DNA of 34,293 nucleotides from JBDKTH01 sp964558295 (GTDB lineage Bacteria > Planctomycetota > Planctomycetia > Pirellulales > Thermoguttaceae), in contig CAZLDQ010000037.1 of the NCBI GenBank assembly GCA_964558295.1, forward strand, positions 1 to 34,293, read 5' to 3'. Made by a program: the position numbers and the translations under genes. The notes below the pieces were generated by a model, which was given only the letters and a program-made list of their open reading frames with translations, had not been told where the DNA came from and made no database searches. The first letter of the stretch is position 1, and each line of letters opens with the position of its first letter. Below are positions 1-8,197 of this stretch, one piece after another.

Positions 1-1100
1 AAGAAATCCCGAAGGCCTCGCTGGAGCAACTCCTCCCTCGTGCAGCCAAACAGCCGCTCGGCATTCTGGTTGGCTTCCGTCAACCGGTCCGCGTCCACAT
101 CGTAGACGACAATCGCTTCAGGGGCCTGCTCGACCAACACCCGGAATCGCTCCTCGCTGGTGCGCAGCTCCGCCGTGCGCCGCCGCACTTGCCGGCGCAG
201 CAACCAGGACCAAAGCAGACTGACGGCGGCGATCGCTGCAATCACCCCCAGGGCAATCAGGAGGGGCTTAGACGCTGTGAGCAGGCTCGGTTCGTACACC
301 CCAAACCACTTGTCGTAGATTTGCTGGTACTTGCCGGTGGCTTTGAGGATCTTCAGCCCCTCGTTCAACTGGTAGACCAGCGGGAGGTTCCCTTCCCGTA
401 CCGCGAACCCGTAGCGTCGGGCAGGCAGCCCCGTGGGAACTGCCTTGAGATTGGTGAGACCGAAGCGGTTGATATCGCGAAGCCCGTGAACCTTCGACGG
501 CATCAGCACCGCATCGTGTTCTCCGGAGGCGAGCCGTCGTAACGCCTCTGCCGTGCCTGTGACAGGCACGATCCGCGAGGCGATTTCCGCCTGTTTGAGC
601 AGTTCGTGCGTCACATCGCTTTCCTGGACAAGGACCTCCTTGCCGCGCAGGTCGGCAAACGAGCGGATCGGAGAGTCGTGCCGCACGAACAGGCCCGGGG
701 AAATCATCAAAAAGGGCACGGAGAAATCGAAATGCGCCTCCCGTTCCGGCGTATGGATCATCCCGGCCAGAAGGTCGAGTCGACCCCGTTTGAGGTCCTC
801 CTGCAACTGCCGCCATACGCCGAAGCGAATCTCCACGTCGCAGTCCATCACCTCAGCCACGGCACGAACGAGATCGATGTCAAACCCTGCCGGTTGACCA
901 TCTTCCTGGAACTGATAGGGCCCATGATCGTACGCGCAGCCCACGAGCCACTCGGGTCGGGGCGGCATGTCGTTGACATGGGCAGAAGAGTGAGCCGTGG
1001 CTTCCACCGGTTGCCCTTCGGCACGACTGGGGGCCCACGTCAGCGGGCAGAACATCAGCACTAGGACAAGCAAGACCACCGACATCGGCATCGTTCCCAT
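1..1100 (-). CDS. Membrane sensor with periplasmic solute-binding domain and PAS domain (3' end outside window)
   Basis: The frame is open from an ATG at 1100 to the window edge (366 codons), so the C-terminal part is missing. The first 28 or so residues form a signal peptide or anchor (MSVVLLVLVLMFCPLTWA). Residues about 48-275 match the family 3 solute-binding fold (SBP_bac_3), with the typical stretches GFDIDLVRAVAEVM, GRLDLLAGMIHTPER and KATGKYQQIYDKWFG. A membrane segment follows at about 277-298 (LLIALGVIAAIAAVSLLW), then a basic stretch and the start of a PAS domain (EERFRVLVEQAPEAIVVYD). This is the build of BvgS/EvgS-type sensor kinases: a small ligand is sensed outside and a PAS-linked output acts inside. 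The output domain, kinase or diguanylate cyclase, cannot be seen. Several ATGs cluster at 1100, 1091 and 1085, so the exact start is uncertain. No partner regulator is visible. Confidence 0.85.
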   Translation of the reverse strand, partial: MGTMPMSVVLLVLVLMFCPLTWAPSRAEGQPVEATAHSSAHVNDMPPRPEWLVGCAYDHGPYQFQEDGQPAGFDIDLVRAVAEVMDCDVEIRFGVWRQLQEDLKRGRLDLLAGMIHTPEREAHFDFSVPFLMISPGLFVRHDSPIRSFADLRGKEVLVQESDVTHELLKQAEIASRIVPVTGTAEALRRLASGEHDAVLMPSKVHGLRDINRFGLTNLKAVPTGLPARRYGFAVREGNLPLVYQLNEGLKILKATGKYQQIYDKWFGVYEPSLLTASKPLLIALGVIAAIAAVSLLWSWLLRRQVRRRTAELRTSEERFRVLVEQAPEAIVVYDVDADRLTEANQNAERLFGCTREELLQRGLRDF

Positions 1101-1376
1101 GCGGCGAAGCTGTCTTAGCTAGCAAGCCGGGCAAGTCGGTCAGCTTCGACTTAAAGAGAGTCTTCGCGCGATCAACCAGATTCTATGATGGCAAGCATCC
1201 GACGAGGAGAAACCTCTGTATCATTCTACGGTTCCCAATGCCCCTCTGGACAGCCTGTTCGTTGGTCACAATGGGGTTGCCTGAACGGTCCGAGGAGTGC
1301 ACATCGTCTTGTGTCCGGTGAATAGGTCGAACGGCCACTCTGTACGAAAAGGGGGCTTCTTGAACCGCAAACGGCA

Positions 1377-2390
1377 CTAGAAGCCTCGGGCGGCTTTGAT
1401 GTCGTCGAAGTCGCGGAGATGGTAGTCGATGCCGACGTAGTCGAGCACACGGCAAAGGCCGCGCAGGGCGACGCCCATGCCGTCGGGGCCACTGAAGCCG
1501 CCGAATTGGCCACCCCCTTTGACGTGCGGTTCCAGATCGAGGAACACGCCGGGGATGCCGCGGCGGCTGAGTTTCTGTTCGAGGTTGGGGAGCATCTGGG
1601 CGAAGTCGCGCAGGATGGCCTCGTGGCCGCTGTAGCCCTGGTCGGCGGGGACGAAGTTTTTCATCATGTCTTCGTCGAAATGGCCGCCCTTGGTTGAAAG
1701 CTGCGGATTGCGGTAATCCTTGATGTGCATCCAACCTAAGCCCGGCTTCATCGCCTCGTATTGCTCGTAGATCTCCAGCGGATTGTAGCCTTGGACCACG
1801 AGGTTGGCGGCGTCGAAGATCAGGACCATTCCCGGATGGTTCACCTGCCGGTAGAGCTCGGCCAGCAGATGGCCGTTCTGGCCGATCAGGTTGGCCTCGA
1901 CCTCCAGACCGTAGGTCAGGTCGGAGCGGTGGCAGGCCTCGGCGATTTGGCCGAGTTGATCGACGGCTTGTGCGAGGTGCTCCTTCGGGTCCGTTCCTTT
2001 GGGGTGATAGAAGGAGAATCCACGAATCAGCTTGGTTTCAAAGGCGTGGGCGATCTCGCAGACTTTGGCTACATCCTCTTGGAGGTATTTCTTGAAGGGG
2101 ATGTAGACGTTCTTGGTTCCGTCTTCCGTGTCGAGCAACTTGACCTTGCCGATGGGCGAGCCGATTGAGGAGACGTCCAGGCCGTACTCGCTTTGCAACG
2201 TCCGGATCTTCTGGATCTCGGCCATCGTGAGCTTCATCACGTTCTTGATGCCGCTGCCGACGTCGATGAAGCGGATACTGTAATACTGCAGCCCCATTGC
2301 GGCAAACGCGCAGAACTGTTGCTCGGCCGTCTTCTGGTTGGCGGCTTCATCGGCAAAACCGGACAGGATCACGCGGGGTTGATCGGCCAT
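1377..2390 (-). CDS. Sugar phosphate isomerase/epimerase-like TIM-barrel protein
   Basis: 337 residues. The sequence fits the xylose isomerase-like TIM barrel (AP endonuclease 2 superfamily) common in planctomycete sugar metabolism. Likely metal-site stretches are GLEVEAN (Glu after a strand), MVLIFDAANLV (Asp), GWMHIKDYR (His and Asp) and FLDLEPH (Glu near the C terminus). It has no signal peptide, so it should be cytosolic. Members of this family isomerise or epimerise sugars or inositols; the substrate cannot be read from sequence. The gene stands alone between a sensor gene and a divergently oriented peptidase. The gap to the sensor (1101-1376) shows nothing I recognise. Family assignment is firm, substrate unknown. 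Confidence 0.85.
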   Translation of the reverse strand: MADQPRVILSGFADEAANQKTAEQQFCAFAAMGLQYYSIRFIDVGSGIKNVMKLTMAEIQKIRTLQSEYGLDVSSIGSPIGKVKLLDTEDGTKNVYIPFKKYLQEDVAKVCEIAHAFETKLIRGFSFYHPKGTDPKEHLAQAVDQLGQIAEACHRSDLTYGLEVEANLIGQNGHLLAELYRQVNHPGMVLIFDAANLVVQGYNPLEIYEQYEAMKPGLGWMHIKDYRNPQLSTKGGHFDEDMMKNFVPADQGYSGHEAILRDFAQMLPNLEQKLSRRGIPGVFLDLEPHVKGGGQFGGFSGPDGMGVALRGLCRVLDYVGIDYHLRDFDDIKAARGF

Positions 2391-2613
2391 GGGACTCGTA
2401 TTGCTCCGTCAGAGAAACCAGAAAGGACTAGGGACGCTGGAGTCCGTATTGTCTACCACTGACCCGTTCGGGGCAAGGGGTGGCAGAACGAGACGCGTTG
2501 GGGGGGGCCACCGCCCAGCGGCCGGATCTGCCCGGCGTGCGTTACGATCGGTGGCTTCTTGCACATGATCCAGGCCGGGAGTAGGCTGCTGGGTAGGCTG
2601 AAAGGAGGATGCG

Positions 2614-3930
2614 ATGAGATGGTCATGGGGTCTACTACTTGCGTTGGCTGCCATGTCCGCGGTGGCGGAAGAGACCAAACAAACGGCGATCATTGACGCA
2701 GACTTCCCTGGGGGGAACATCGTCCTGGAACGCCAGGAGGGCGATACGGTGTTTGTGCGGCAGGACCTGCGCGACACGCAAGGCGACTGGTTCTACTGGT
2801 GCTTCCGTGTGCGCGGGGCGCAGGGACGCACGCTCACGTTTCGCTTCACGGGGAGCAACGTGTTCGGGGTGCGGGGGCCGGCGTGCAGCCTGGACGGCGG
2901 CGTGACCTGGCACTGGTTGGGACGCAGTTGCGTCGAGGGACAGAGCTTTACCTATCAGTTTCCGGCCGACGCCGGCGAGGTGCGGTTTTCGTTCGGCATG
3001 CCCTACCTGGAGGATGCGCTGAAGCGTTTTCTCGACTTGCACCGCGATTCGCCCAACGTGCGCGTCGAGGAACTCTGCAAGAGCCGCGCGGGGCGGTCCG
3101 TCGAGTTGGTGCGGCTGGGATGCCTCAGCGGCAAGCCGCAGTGCCGCGTGCTTGTGACGTGCCGTCATCACGCGTGTGAGATGATGGCCAGCTATGTGGT
3201 TGAAGGCTTGATGGCCGAAACGCTGGCGGAGAGCGAAAGCGGCCGCTGGCTGCGTGAGAAGGTGGAATTTCTCGTCGTGCCGTTTATGGACAAGGACGGC
3301 GTGGAGGAGGGCGACCAGGGGAAGAATCGCAAACCGCACGATCACAATCGGGATTACGTCGGCGAGAGTCTTTATCCGGAGGTGGCCGCGCTGAAACGAC
3401 GGGTCCCGGATTGGGTGGCCGACCGGCCCTGTTTCGGGTTTGACTTGCATTGCCCGTGGATTCGCGGGAATTACAACGAAGACCTGATGTCCCCCTCGCG
3501 TGCCCGGAGCCCTGCGAATTGGCAGCGGGCCCGTTCGTTCTTAGAGACGCTGGAAAAGACGCAGTCGGGCTCGTTGGGCTTTCCGCTGGCGGTGAGCGAG
3601 AAGTTTTTTACGTGGGATGGCAAGCCGCCCGATCCGAAGCAGACGGAACGTACTTCCTGGGGCTGGATGTGTTCGGTGCCCGGGATGCGGTGGGCAATTA
3701 CGTTTGAGATCCCGTATGCTAACGCCTCAGGGCAGGAAGTGAACCAGACGACGGCACGCCAGTGGGGACACGATTTCGCAATCGCGTTGCAGCGCTATTT
3801 GTCTCAAGAATGCTTGACGCAAAGTGTGCCGACACTGTCTCTGAATAGACTGGCGAAAGAGGGACGCCATGTTGACGGCGCATCTTCCAAGGTTGACCAC
3901 GACGAACAGCCTTGCGCTTCGGTGCGGTAG
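2614..3930 (+). CDS. Secreted M14-family zinc carboxypeptidase
   Basis: 438 residues. The ATG at 2614 follows a near-perfect Shine-Dalgarno AAAGGAGG (2600-2607). A signal peptide is likely (WGLLLALAAMSAVAEE). Residues about 25-130 form a beta-rich N-terminal domain like that of cytosolic-carboxypeptidase relatives. The peptidase domain follows: zinc ligands H186 and E189 (HHACE), an NRD motif at 245-247 (HDHNRDY), third zinc ligand H279 (FDLHCPW), and likely general base E365 (AITFEIPYANASG). It should remove C-terminal amino acids from peptides, probably in the periplasm or outside the cell. The domain seems to end near residue 400; the last 40 or so residues look unconserved and run into degraded sequence, so the natural stop may have been lost. 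A remnant of a different M14 gene follows directly. Confidence 0.88.
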   Translation: MRWSWGLLLALAAMSAVAEETKQTAIIDADFPGGNIVLERQEGDTVFVRQDLRDTQGDWFYWCFRVRGAQGRTLTFRFTGSNVFGVRGPACSLDGGVTWHWLGRSCVEGQSFTYQFPADAGEVRFSFGMPYLEDALKRFLDLHRDSPNVRVEELCKSRAGRSVELVRLGCLSGKPQCRVLVTCRHHACEMMASYVVEGLMAETLAESESGRWLREKVEFLVVPFMDKDGVEEGDQGKNRKPHDHNRDYVGESLYPEVAALKRRVPDWVADRPCFGFDLHCPWIRGNYNEDLMSPSRARSPANWQRARSFLETLEKTQSGSLGFPLAVSEKFFTWDGKPPDPKQTERTSWGWMCSVPGMRWAITFEIPYANASGQEVNQTTARQWGHDFAIALQRYLSQECLTQSVPTLSLNRLAKEGRHVDGASSKVDHDEQPCASVR

Positions 3931-4257
3931 GACAGCTTCAGGCGGGGCCGGCGCCCGACGGGATCTCCCAGTCTGCGCTTCCGCGTCGAATGGCTCTCGG
4001 TCTCGATCATCGCGCATGGTGTCAGACGTCTCCCGGAGAAGCCGCAAGACCACACGCGCGATTGGAGCGACGATGCGCATTGGCCATCGGTCCGCGCGGC
4101 GATGGCGCAAATCCGCGCGCTGGGTGTACGAGGCCAATTCGACCAGTTCCTCGATCTGCACAACCCGGCGCGAGGCGACCGAGAACCCTTCTTCTTCCCC
4201 GAGGGGGACTTCGCAGCGCCGGCGGCCAGGCAGGATGTCGGGCTTCGCCGTGGCTAG
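3931..4257 (+). pseudogene. Remnant of a second M14 carboxypeptidase
   Basis: There is no good start and no intact ORF. After the stop at 3930, the same frame reads on to a TAG at 4255-4257. It includes DHTRDWSDDAHWPSVRAA (from about 4051) and DQFLDLHNPARGDREPFFF (4141-4197). These match the segment of M14 peptidases with the NRDW motif and third zinc ligand (DLHNP), the region that reads HDHNRDY and FDLHCPW in the neighbour. The zinc HxxE part and the catalytic Glu part are absent. Around 4030-4055 another frame gives a P-G-E-A-A-R-P-H stretch that resembles the PGKNRxPH usually found just before, which suggests a frameshift or small deletion. The DLHNP subtype differs from the intact neighbour, so this is not a simple tandem copy. 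The rest of the gap to the next gene holds a promoter-like box and a terminator. Confidence 0.6.
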
Positions 4258-4288
4258 GAAAGCTTGTCACCCCGTTTTTTCGCAGATC

Positions 4289-4316
4289 TTGCATTGGCCA
4301 CGGGGCGGGCTATAAT
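4289..4316 (+). promoter_or_regulatory. Candidate sigma-70-type promoter upstream of the aminotransferase operon
   Basis: A perfect TATAAT (4311-4316) is preceded at 16 bp by TTGCAT (4289-4294), which matches only the TTG of the -35 consensus. It points toward the aminotransferase and lies upstream of the terminator hairpin at 4421-4475, so transcripts from it would have to pass the hairpin. Planctomycete promoters are poorly defined, so this rests mainly on the -10 match. Confidence 0.4.
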
Positions 4317-4420
4317 CGGCAAAGAGTGGCCCGGGGAGTAGCCGATCTATTCTCTTGTGGGCATTACAATCCGAACGCTTGGCTGGCATCCGTAGCGGCA
4401 CTGCCGGCTTCACAAAAAGC

Positions 4421-4475
4421 ACTCCGACCACACCGAGTTCCCGAAATACCGGGGCGGTGCGGTCGGAGTTTTTTT
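4421..4475 (+). terminator. Strong intrinsic terminator / possible attenuator before the aminotransferase gene
   Basis: Arms ACTCCGACCACACCG (4421-4435) and CGGTGCGGTCGGAGT (4455-4469) pair over 15 positions with one mismatch, and the loop has its own CCCG/CGGG pairing. Seven T follow (4469-4475). An A5 run just before the left arm (4414-4418) makes it a terminator on the minus strand as well. It ends only 32 bases before the ATG at 4508. It can stop transcripts from the M14 gene, but it also sits inside the leader of the downstream operon if the box at 4311 is the promoter. Confidence 0.75.
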
Positions 4476-4507
4476 ATTGCCGAACGGCTTGGAGGAGAAC
4501 CCGAGTG

Positions 4508-5884
4508 ATGGCTGCGAATGATTTAACCCCCCGAAAAGTCCCCCTGGTGAACACCAAGTATCGACGGATTGTCACCGAGATTCCGGCCCCCGCGTCGGTG
4601 CCGATTCTCGAACAGTTGCGCAAGTATGAGCCCCAGTCGATGGCCGGCCAGCCGCCCATCCTTTGGGATCGGGCGGAAGGGATTCAGGTTTTCGACCGCT
4701 GGGGAAATCAATGGTTGGATTTTTCTTCGGGAGTCGTGGTGACCAACGTCGGCCACGGCCATCCGAGAATCCGTCAGGCGATCATCGATCAGGTGAACCA
4801 CGGCTTGATCCATAACTACTGTTTCCCCTCGGAGTTGCGCGGCCTGCTGACCAAGGAATTGGCCGAAGTGGCTCCGGAGGGGCTCAAGAAGGTGTTTCTG
4901 CTGACCACCGGTTCCGAGGCTGTCGAGTGTTGCATCAAGCTGGCACGCACCTGGGGGTTGAAGGTGGGGGGGGAACAGAAGATCACGCTCGTCTCCTTTG
5001 AGAACGCCTTCCATGGCCGGACCCTCGGCTCCCAAATGGTCGGCGGTATTCCGGGATTGAAGAACTGGATCGTGAACCTCGACCCGAACATGGTCCAAGT
5101 GCCCTTCCCCGACGGGTTTCGCGGCGGACCGGACACGAGCTTCGAAGGTTTCTTGCGGGCTCTTGAGGAGAAAGGCGTCACGCCGGAGAGCGTGGCCGGT
5201 GTGTTGACCGAGACCTTCCAGGGGGGCAACGCCAGCTTCGCTCCGCCGGAGTTCATGCAGAACCTCCGCCGTTGGTGCGATGAGCATAAGACGCTTCTGA
5301 TTTGTGACGAAGTCCAGGCCGGCTTCGGTCGTACGGGCAAGTTCTGGGGCTTCGAGCATTACGGCATTGTGCCCGACCTGATCGCCTGCGGTAAGGGAAT
5401 TTCCAGCGGGATGCCGTTGTCGGCCGTTATCGGGCGGCAGTCGATCATGGACCTCTATCCGCCGGGCTCGATGACCTCGACCCATACGGGCAACCCGCTC
5501 TGCACGGTCGCCGCGCTGATGAACCTGCGGATTCTCCGCGACGAAAAGCTGGTGGACCACTGCCGCCAGATGGGCGAGATCCTCCAGCCCGCGCTGCGCA
5601 CGATCGGCAAGCGGTTCCCGGAGCATATCGGCGCCGTCCACGGCAAGGGGCTGGTCGCTTCGCTGCACATGGTCAAGCCGGGTGGGGTTGAGCCGAATCC
5701 GGAATTGGCGCAGCGCATCGTGCGCCGCTGTGTGGAAAAGGGGCTGATGCTCTTCTCGCCGGTCGGCTACCGTGGTGCGTCGGTGAAGATCGCCCCGCCG
5801 CTGGTGATCGAAGAAGACGCCTTGCGGGTCGGTATTTCCGTGGTGGAAGAGGCGATTGAAGAAGTTACCAAGGAGATGACGTGA
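4508..5884 (+). CDS. Class III PLP-dependent aminotransferase (4-aminobutyrate/ornithine aminotransferase type)
   Basis: 458 residues from the ATG at 4508, preceded by GGAGGAG (4491-4497); an in-frame GTG at 4505 is an alternative. It has class III landmarks: LLTTGSEAVECCIKLAR (phosphate loop), FHGRTLGSQ, LICDEVQAGFGRTGKFW (the Asp that contacts the pyridine nitrogen) and the Schiff-base lysine K296 in IACGKGISSGMPLS. These enzymes move an amino group between an omega-amino compound or amino sugar and a keto acid. The stop overlaps the start region of the next gene, so the two are translationally coupled. The neighbour is a sugar-type oxidoreductase, which hints at an amino-sugar or cyclitol substrate, but this is inference. 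The leader carries a terminator hairpin (4421-4475). Confidence 0.88.
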   Translation: MAANDLTPRKVPLVNTKYRRIVTEIPAPASVPILEQLRKYEPQSMAGQPPILWDRAEGIQVFDRWGNQWLDFSSGVVVTNVGHGHPRIRQAIIDQVNHGLIHNYCFPSELRGLLTKELAEVAPEGLKKVFLLTTGSEAVECCIKLARTWGLKVGGEQKITLVSFENAFHGRTLGSQMVGGIPGLKNWIVNLDPNMVQVPFPDGFRGGPDTSFEGFLRALEEKGVTPESVAGVLTETFQGGNASFAPPEFMQNLRRWCDEHKTLLICDEVQAGFGRTGKFWGFEHYGIVPDLIACGKGISSGMPLSAVIGRQSIMDLYPPGSMTSTHTGNPLCTVAALMNLRILRDEKLVDHCRQMGEILQPALRTIGKRFPEHIGAVHGKGLVASLHMVKPGGVEPNPELAQRIVRRCVEKGLMLFSPVGYRGASVKIAPPLVIEEDALRVGISVVEEAIEEVTKEMT

Positions 5885-5886
5885 AC

Positions 5887-7155
5887 ATGAGTGCTTTCCC
5901 AAAGGATAAACTCGACGTGGTGATCGTCGGCGGGGGCATGATTACCCACGATCAACTCCTGCCGTCACTTTATCATCTTCAGCGTCAAGGTCGGGTGGGG
6001 ACGATCAAGGTCTGTGCCTTGAACTCCGGGCCGCTGCGCACGTTGGCCGAATCGAAGCGGTTTGCTGAGGCCTTTCCGGGGCAAAGCTTCGAGGCCTTGC
6101 CGGCGCTGAGCGAGCCGACCGACAAGATGTTTCCCGATCTTTATCCAAAGGTCATCGCCGCGCAGGCGCCGGGCAACATGGTCGTGGTGGCCGTGCCCGA
6201 TCACTTTCATGAACCGGTGATCAAAACGGCCTTGGCCCATGGGCAGCATGTGCTGTCGGTCAAGCCGCTGGTGCTGAAATACGCCCAGGCGGCGGAGATT
6301 GAGACGATCGCCCACGCCCAGGGACTTCAGGTCGGCGTGGAGTATCACAAGCGGTTCGACCGACGAGCGCTGGATGCCCGGGGACTCTATCGGGCTGGAC
6401 GGTTTGGCGAATTCCGGTGTGGCGAGGCCAAACTGGTCGAGCCCTATTACTACCGCCATTCGAATTTCCAGAACTGGTTCACCAAGGAGAACAGCGATCC
6501 GTTCACCTACATCGGTTGCCACTATGTGGACTTGGTCTATTTCATCACGGGGCTGCGGCCGGTCGAGGTCTCGGTGCGCGGGGTGGAAGGCAAATTCCCC
6601 AACGGCAACGTGGGGTACCTCTGGTCGCTGGGGCAAGTGGTCTGGGAGAACGGGGCGATCCTGAGCTTGTTGAACGGCCTCGGGTATCCTGACGAAGGGG
6701 CGGGGACGAACGATCAGGGGATGTGTCTGTTCTGCGAAGGGAACGATTGCGGCGGGATGATCCGCCACGACGACCAGTTTCGGGGGGTCAGCCATGGCTA
6801 TGTTGATCGGACGTCCGGGGCGGCCTTCCGCTTTGTCAGTCCCGACTACTTCCGTCTGGTGGCCTGGGAAGGCGAAGGGCTCAAGCCGGTTGGCTACGGC
6901 TACGACTCGGTCGAGGCAAACGTGGCTTCGGCGCTTCGGGTCAACGCTGCGGCGGCCGGCCTCGAGGGCGACGCGGCCTTGGTGGCCCGGCAAAAAGTGC
7001 TGCACGAGATCGATCAGCGTGGTATTATTGCCACACCGGCCAACAGCTACATCAATGAGTTGGTGACCGAGGCCACGCGCCTGTCGATCCTCGAAAACGG
7101 CCGCCATGTGGAGATCGATTATCGCGGAACCCCCTCGGTTCGGATGCGTACCTAG
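5887..7155 (+). CDS. Gfo/Idh/MocA-family NAD(P)-dependent oxidoreductase
   Basis: About 422 residues from the ATG at 5887; a GTG at 5881 overlapping the previous stop is also possible. An AGGAG at 5871-5875 lies within the end of the aminotransferase gene and serves either start. The N terminus is a Rossmann fold (LDVVIVGGGMITHDQLLP), with K126-P127 in LSVKPLVL as the family's conserved Lys-Pro. EYHKRFDRRALDAR and the long C-terminal alpha/beta domain (FTYIGCHYVDLVYFITGL) are typical of the family. Members oxidise or reduce sugars, inositols and related polyols; the substrate is unknown here. Overlap with the aminotransferase suggests a two-step oxidation then transamination on one ligand. 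There is no signal peptide, so a cytosolic role is expected. Confidence 0.87.
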   Translation: MSAFPKDKLDVVIVGGGMITHDQLLPSLYHLQRQGRVGTIKVCALNSGPLRTLAESKRFAEAFPGQSFEALPALSEPTDKMFPDLYPKVIAAQAPGNMVVVAVPDHFHEPVIKTALAHGQHVLSVKPLVLKYAQAAEIETIAHAQGLQVGVEYHKRFDRRALDARGLYRAGRFGEFRCGEAKLVEPYYYRHSNFQNWFTKENSDPFTYIGCHYVDLVYFITGLRPVEVSVRGVEGKFPNGNVGYLWSLGQVVWENGAILSLLNGLGYPDEGAGTNDQGMCLFCEGNDCGGMIRHDDQFRGVSHGYVDRTSGAAFRFVSPDYFRLVAWEGEGLKPVGYGYDSVEANVASALRVNAAAAGLEGDAALVARQKVLHEIDQRGIIATPANSYINELVTEATRLSILENGRHVEIDYRGTPSVRMRT

Positions 7156-7173
7156 ACTGGGGACGTTCGACGT

Positions 7174-7548
7174 ATGGGTTGCGAAACCGACCCTTCGGGG
7201 ACTTCTGCGAAATTCTCTTCCGGGCAGGCGATTAGCTATGGGTTGCTGGTCGCCTGCCTGGTCTTGCTCGCGCAAACAGCCTTTTCGCTGACCCGCGCAC
7301 GGGCGGAGTCGCTCGGTGCCTTAGAAGCGAGCCATGTCGAACTGCCGGCAATCACTCAGGTGGTGTTTGCGATGCCCCCTCCGGTCTTGTTCGGGCTGGC
7401 GGGCGTCGTGGGGACGATGCTTACGGTCAAAGAGATCTTGGTCCGCGATACGGTGGTCAAGCTCCTCATCAATCTGATTGCCACCCTGGGGCTGATCCTG
7501 CTGTTTGCCCTCGTGCTGCATGTCGTCCATTTGCCCTTGGGCGAATAA
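7174..7548 (+). CDS. Small membrane protein of unknown function
   Basis: 124 residues starting 18 bases after the previous stop, so probably cotranscribed. Three likely membrane segments are visible: GLLVACLVLLAQTAFSL (about 24-40), VLFGLAGVVGTMLTV (about 68-84) and LLINLIATLGLILLFALVL (about 94-114). Between the first and second lies a short, mildly charged loop (TRARAESLGALEASHVELP). I recognise no family. Its position after the aminotransferase and oxidoreductase may be incidental. No Shine-Dalgarno stands out before the ATG. Confidence 0.55.
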   Translation: MGCETDPSGTSAKFSSGQAISYGLLVACLVLLAQTAFSLTRARAESLGALEASHVELPAITQVVFAMPPPVLFGLAGVVGTMLTVKEILVRDTVVKLLINLIATLGLILLFALVLHVVHLPLGE

Positions 7549-7668
7549 GTAGGGCATGGCCGAGTCTGCGAGGCCCGCTAGGGTCGTCTGCGCATGGTGT
7601 TGCAGAGAAGGAGGGCGGGTTTTGCAACCTCGGCCAACGTCCAACGAGAGTTGCTTCGCCTTTGGCCC

Positions 7669-8052
7669 TCAGGACTGAGCCGGATGGCGGCTTTCGTGGA
7701 TGGCGGTAACCGTGGTCGAGATCCCGCCACGGGGGGTAAAGGCGGCCACGAGGGTCATTTTGCGGGGGTGGAGTACGGCGACCAGGTCGTCGAGAATCCG
7801 GTTGGTTACGTTCTCGTAGAAGATCCCCTCGTTGCGAAACTGCTGGAGGTAGAACTTCAGGCTCTTCAGTTCCACGCATTTCCGGTCGGGGATGTAGGTG
7901 AACGTCAGTGTCCCGTAGTCGGGTTGGCCGGTCTTGGGGCAGACGGACGTGAACTCGGGGCAGACGATCTGGATCGTATAATCCCGGTCAGGAAACTGGT
8001 TGTCGAACGTCTCAAGGATCTCGCGAAAATTCTTGCTTGGCGTCTGGCTCAC
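7669..8052 (-). CDS. queF: NADPH-dependent 7-cyano-7-deazaguanine reductase QueF
   Basis: 127 residues of the short, single-domain type. I choose the GTG at 8052 because an AAGGAG (complement of 8061-8066) sits 8 bases upstream and the encoded start MSQTPSKNFREILETF fits the family; the frame stays open upstream to 8151. Catalytic Cys38 and Asp45 lie in FTSVCPKTGQPD, and the family motif ELKSLKFY is at 61-68. The enzyme reduces the nitrile of preQ0 to preQ1 in queuosine tRNA modification. It is divergent from queC, with a 145-bp shared upstream region. The gap at 7549-7668 shows no clear terminator. Confidence 0.95.
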   Translation of the reverse strand: MSQTPSKNFREILETFDNQFPDRDYTIQIVCPEFTSVCPKTGQPDYGTLTFTYIPDRKCVELKSLKFYLQQFRNEGIFYENVTNRILDDLVAVLHPRKMTLVAAFTPRGGISTTVTAIHESRHPAQS

Positions 8053-8197
8053 AGAACGGGCTCCTTTTCCTCCGGAAACGATTGTGTCATGATACACGTT
8101 TTGCAGGAAACGTGAAGCCGCCGCCCGAGCAACGATGGGGGGGCTTCGCAATCCGCTAGGCTACCATCCACTAGGCACCATTCGCGGCCCAATCCTT

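Noticed and set aside
4355..4507. A TTG-start extension of the aminotransferase through the hairpin
   Set aside because: It would translate the terminator stem, has no ribosome site and adds unconserved residues; GGAGGAG points to 4508.
4523..5902. A 459-codon minus-strand frame opposite the aminotransferase
   Set aside because: The plus strand has an intact PLP enzyme with its catalytic lysine; the antisense translation is low in complexity and unlike any family.
8053..8197. Possible preQ1 riboswitch or operator between queF and queC
   Set aside because: I could not find the C-rich loop and A-rich tail of a preQ1 aptamer; a GTGTCATGATACAC near-palindrome at about 8085-8098 is too imperfect to call.
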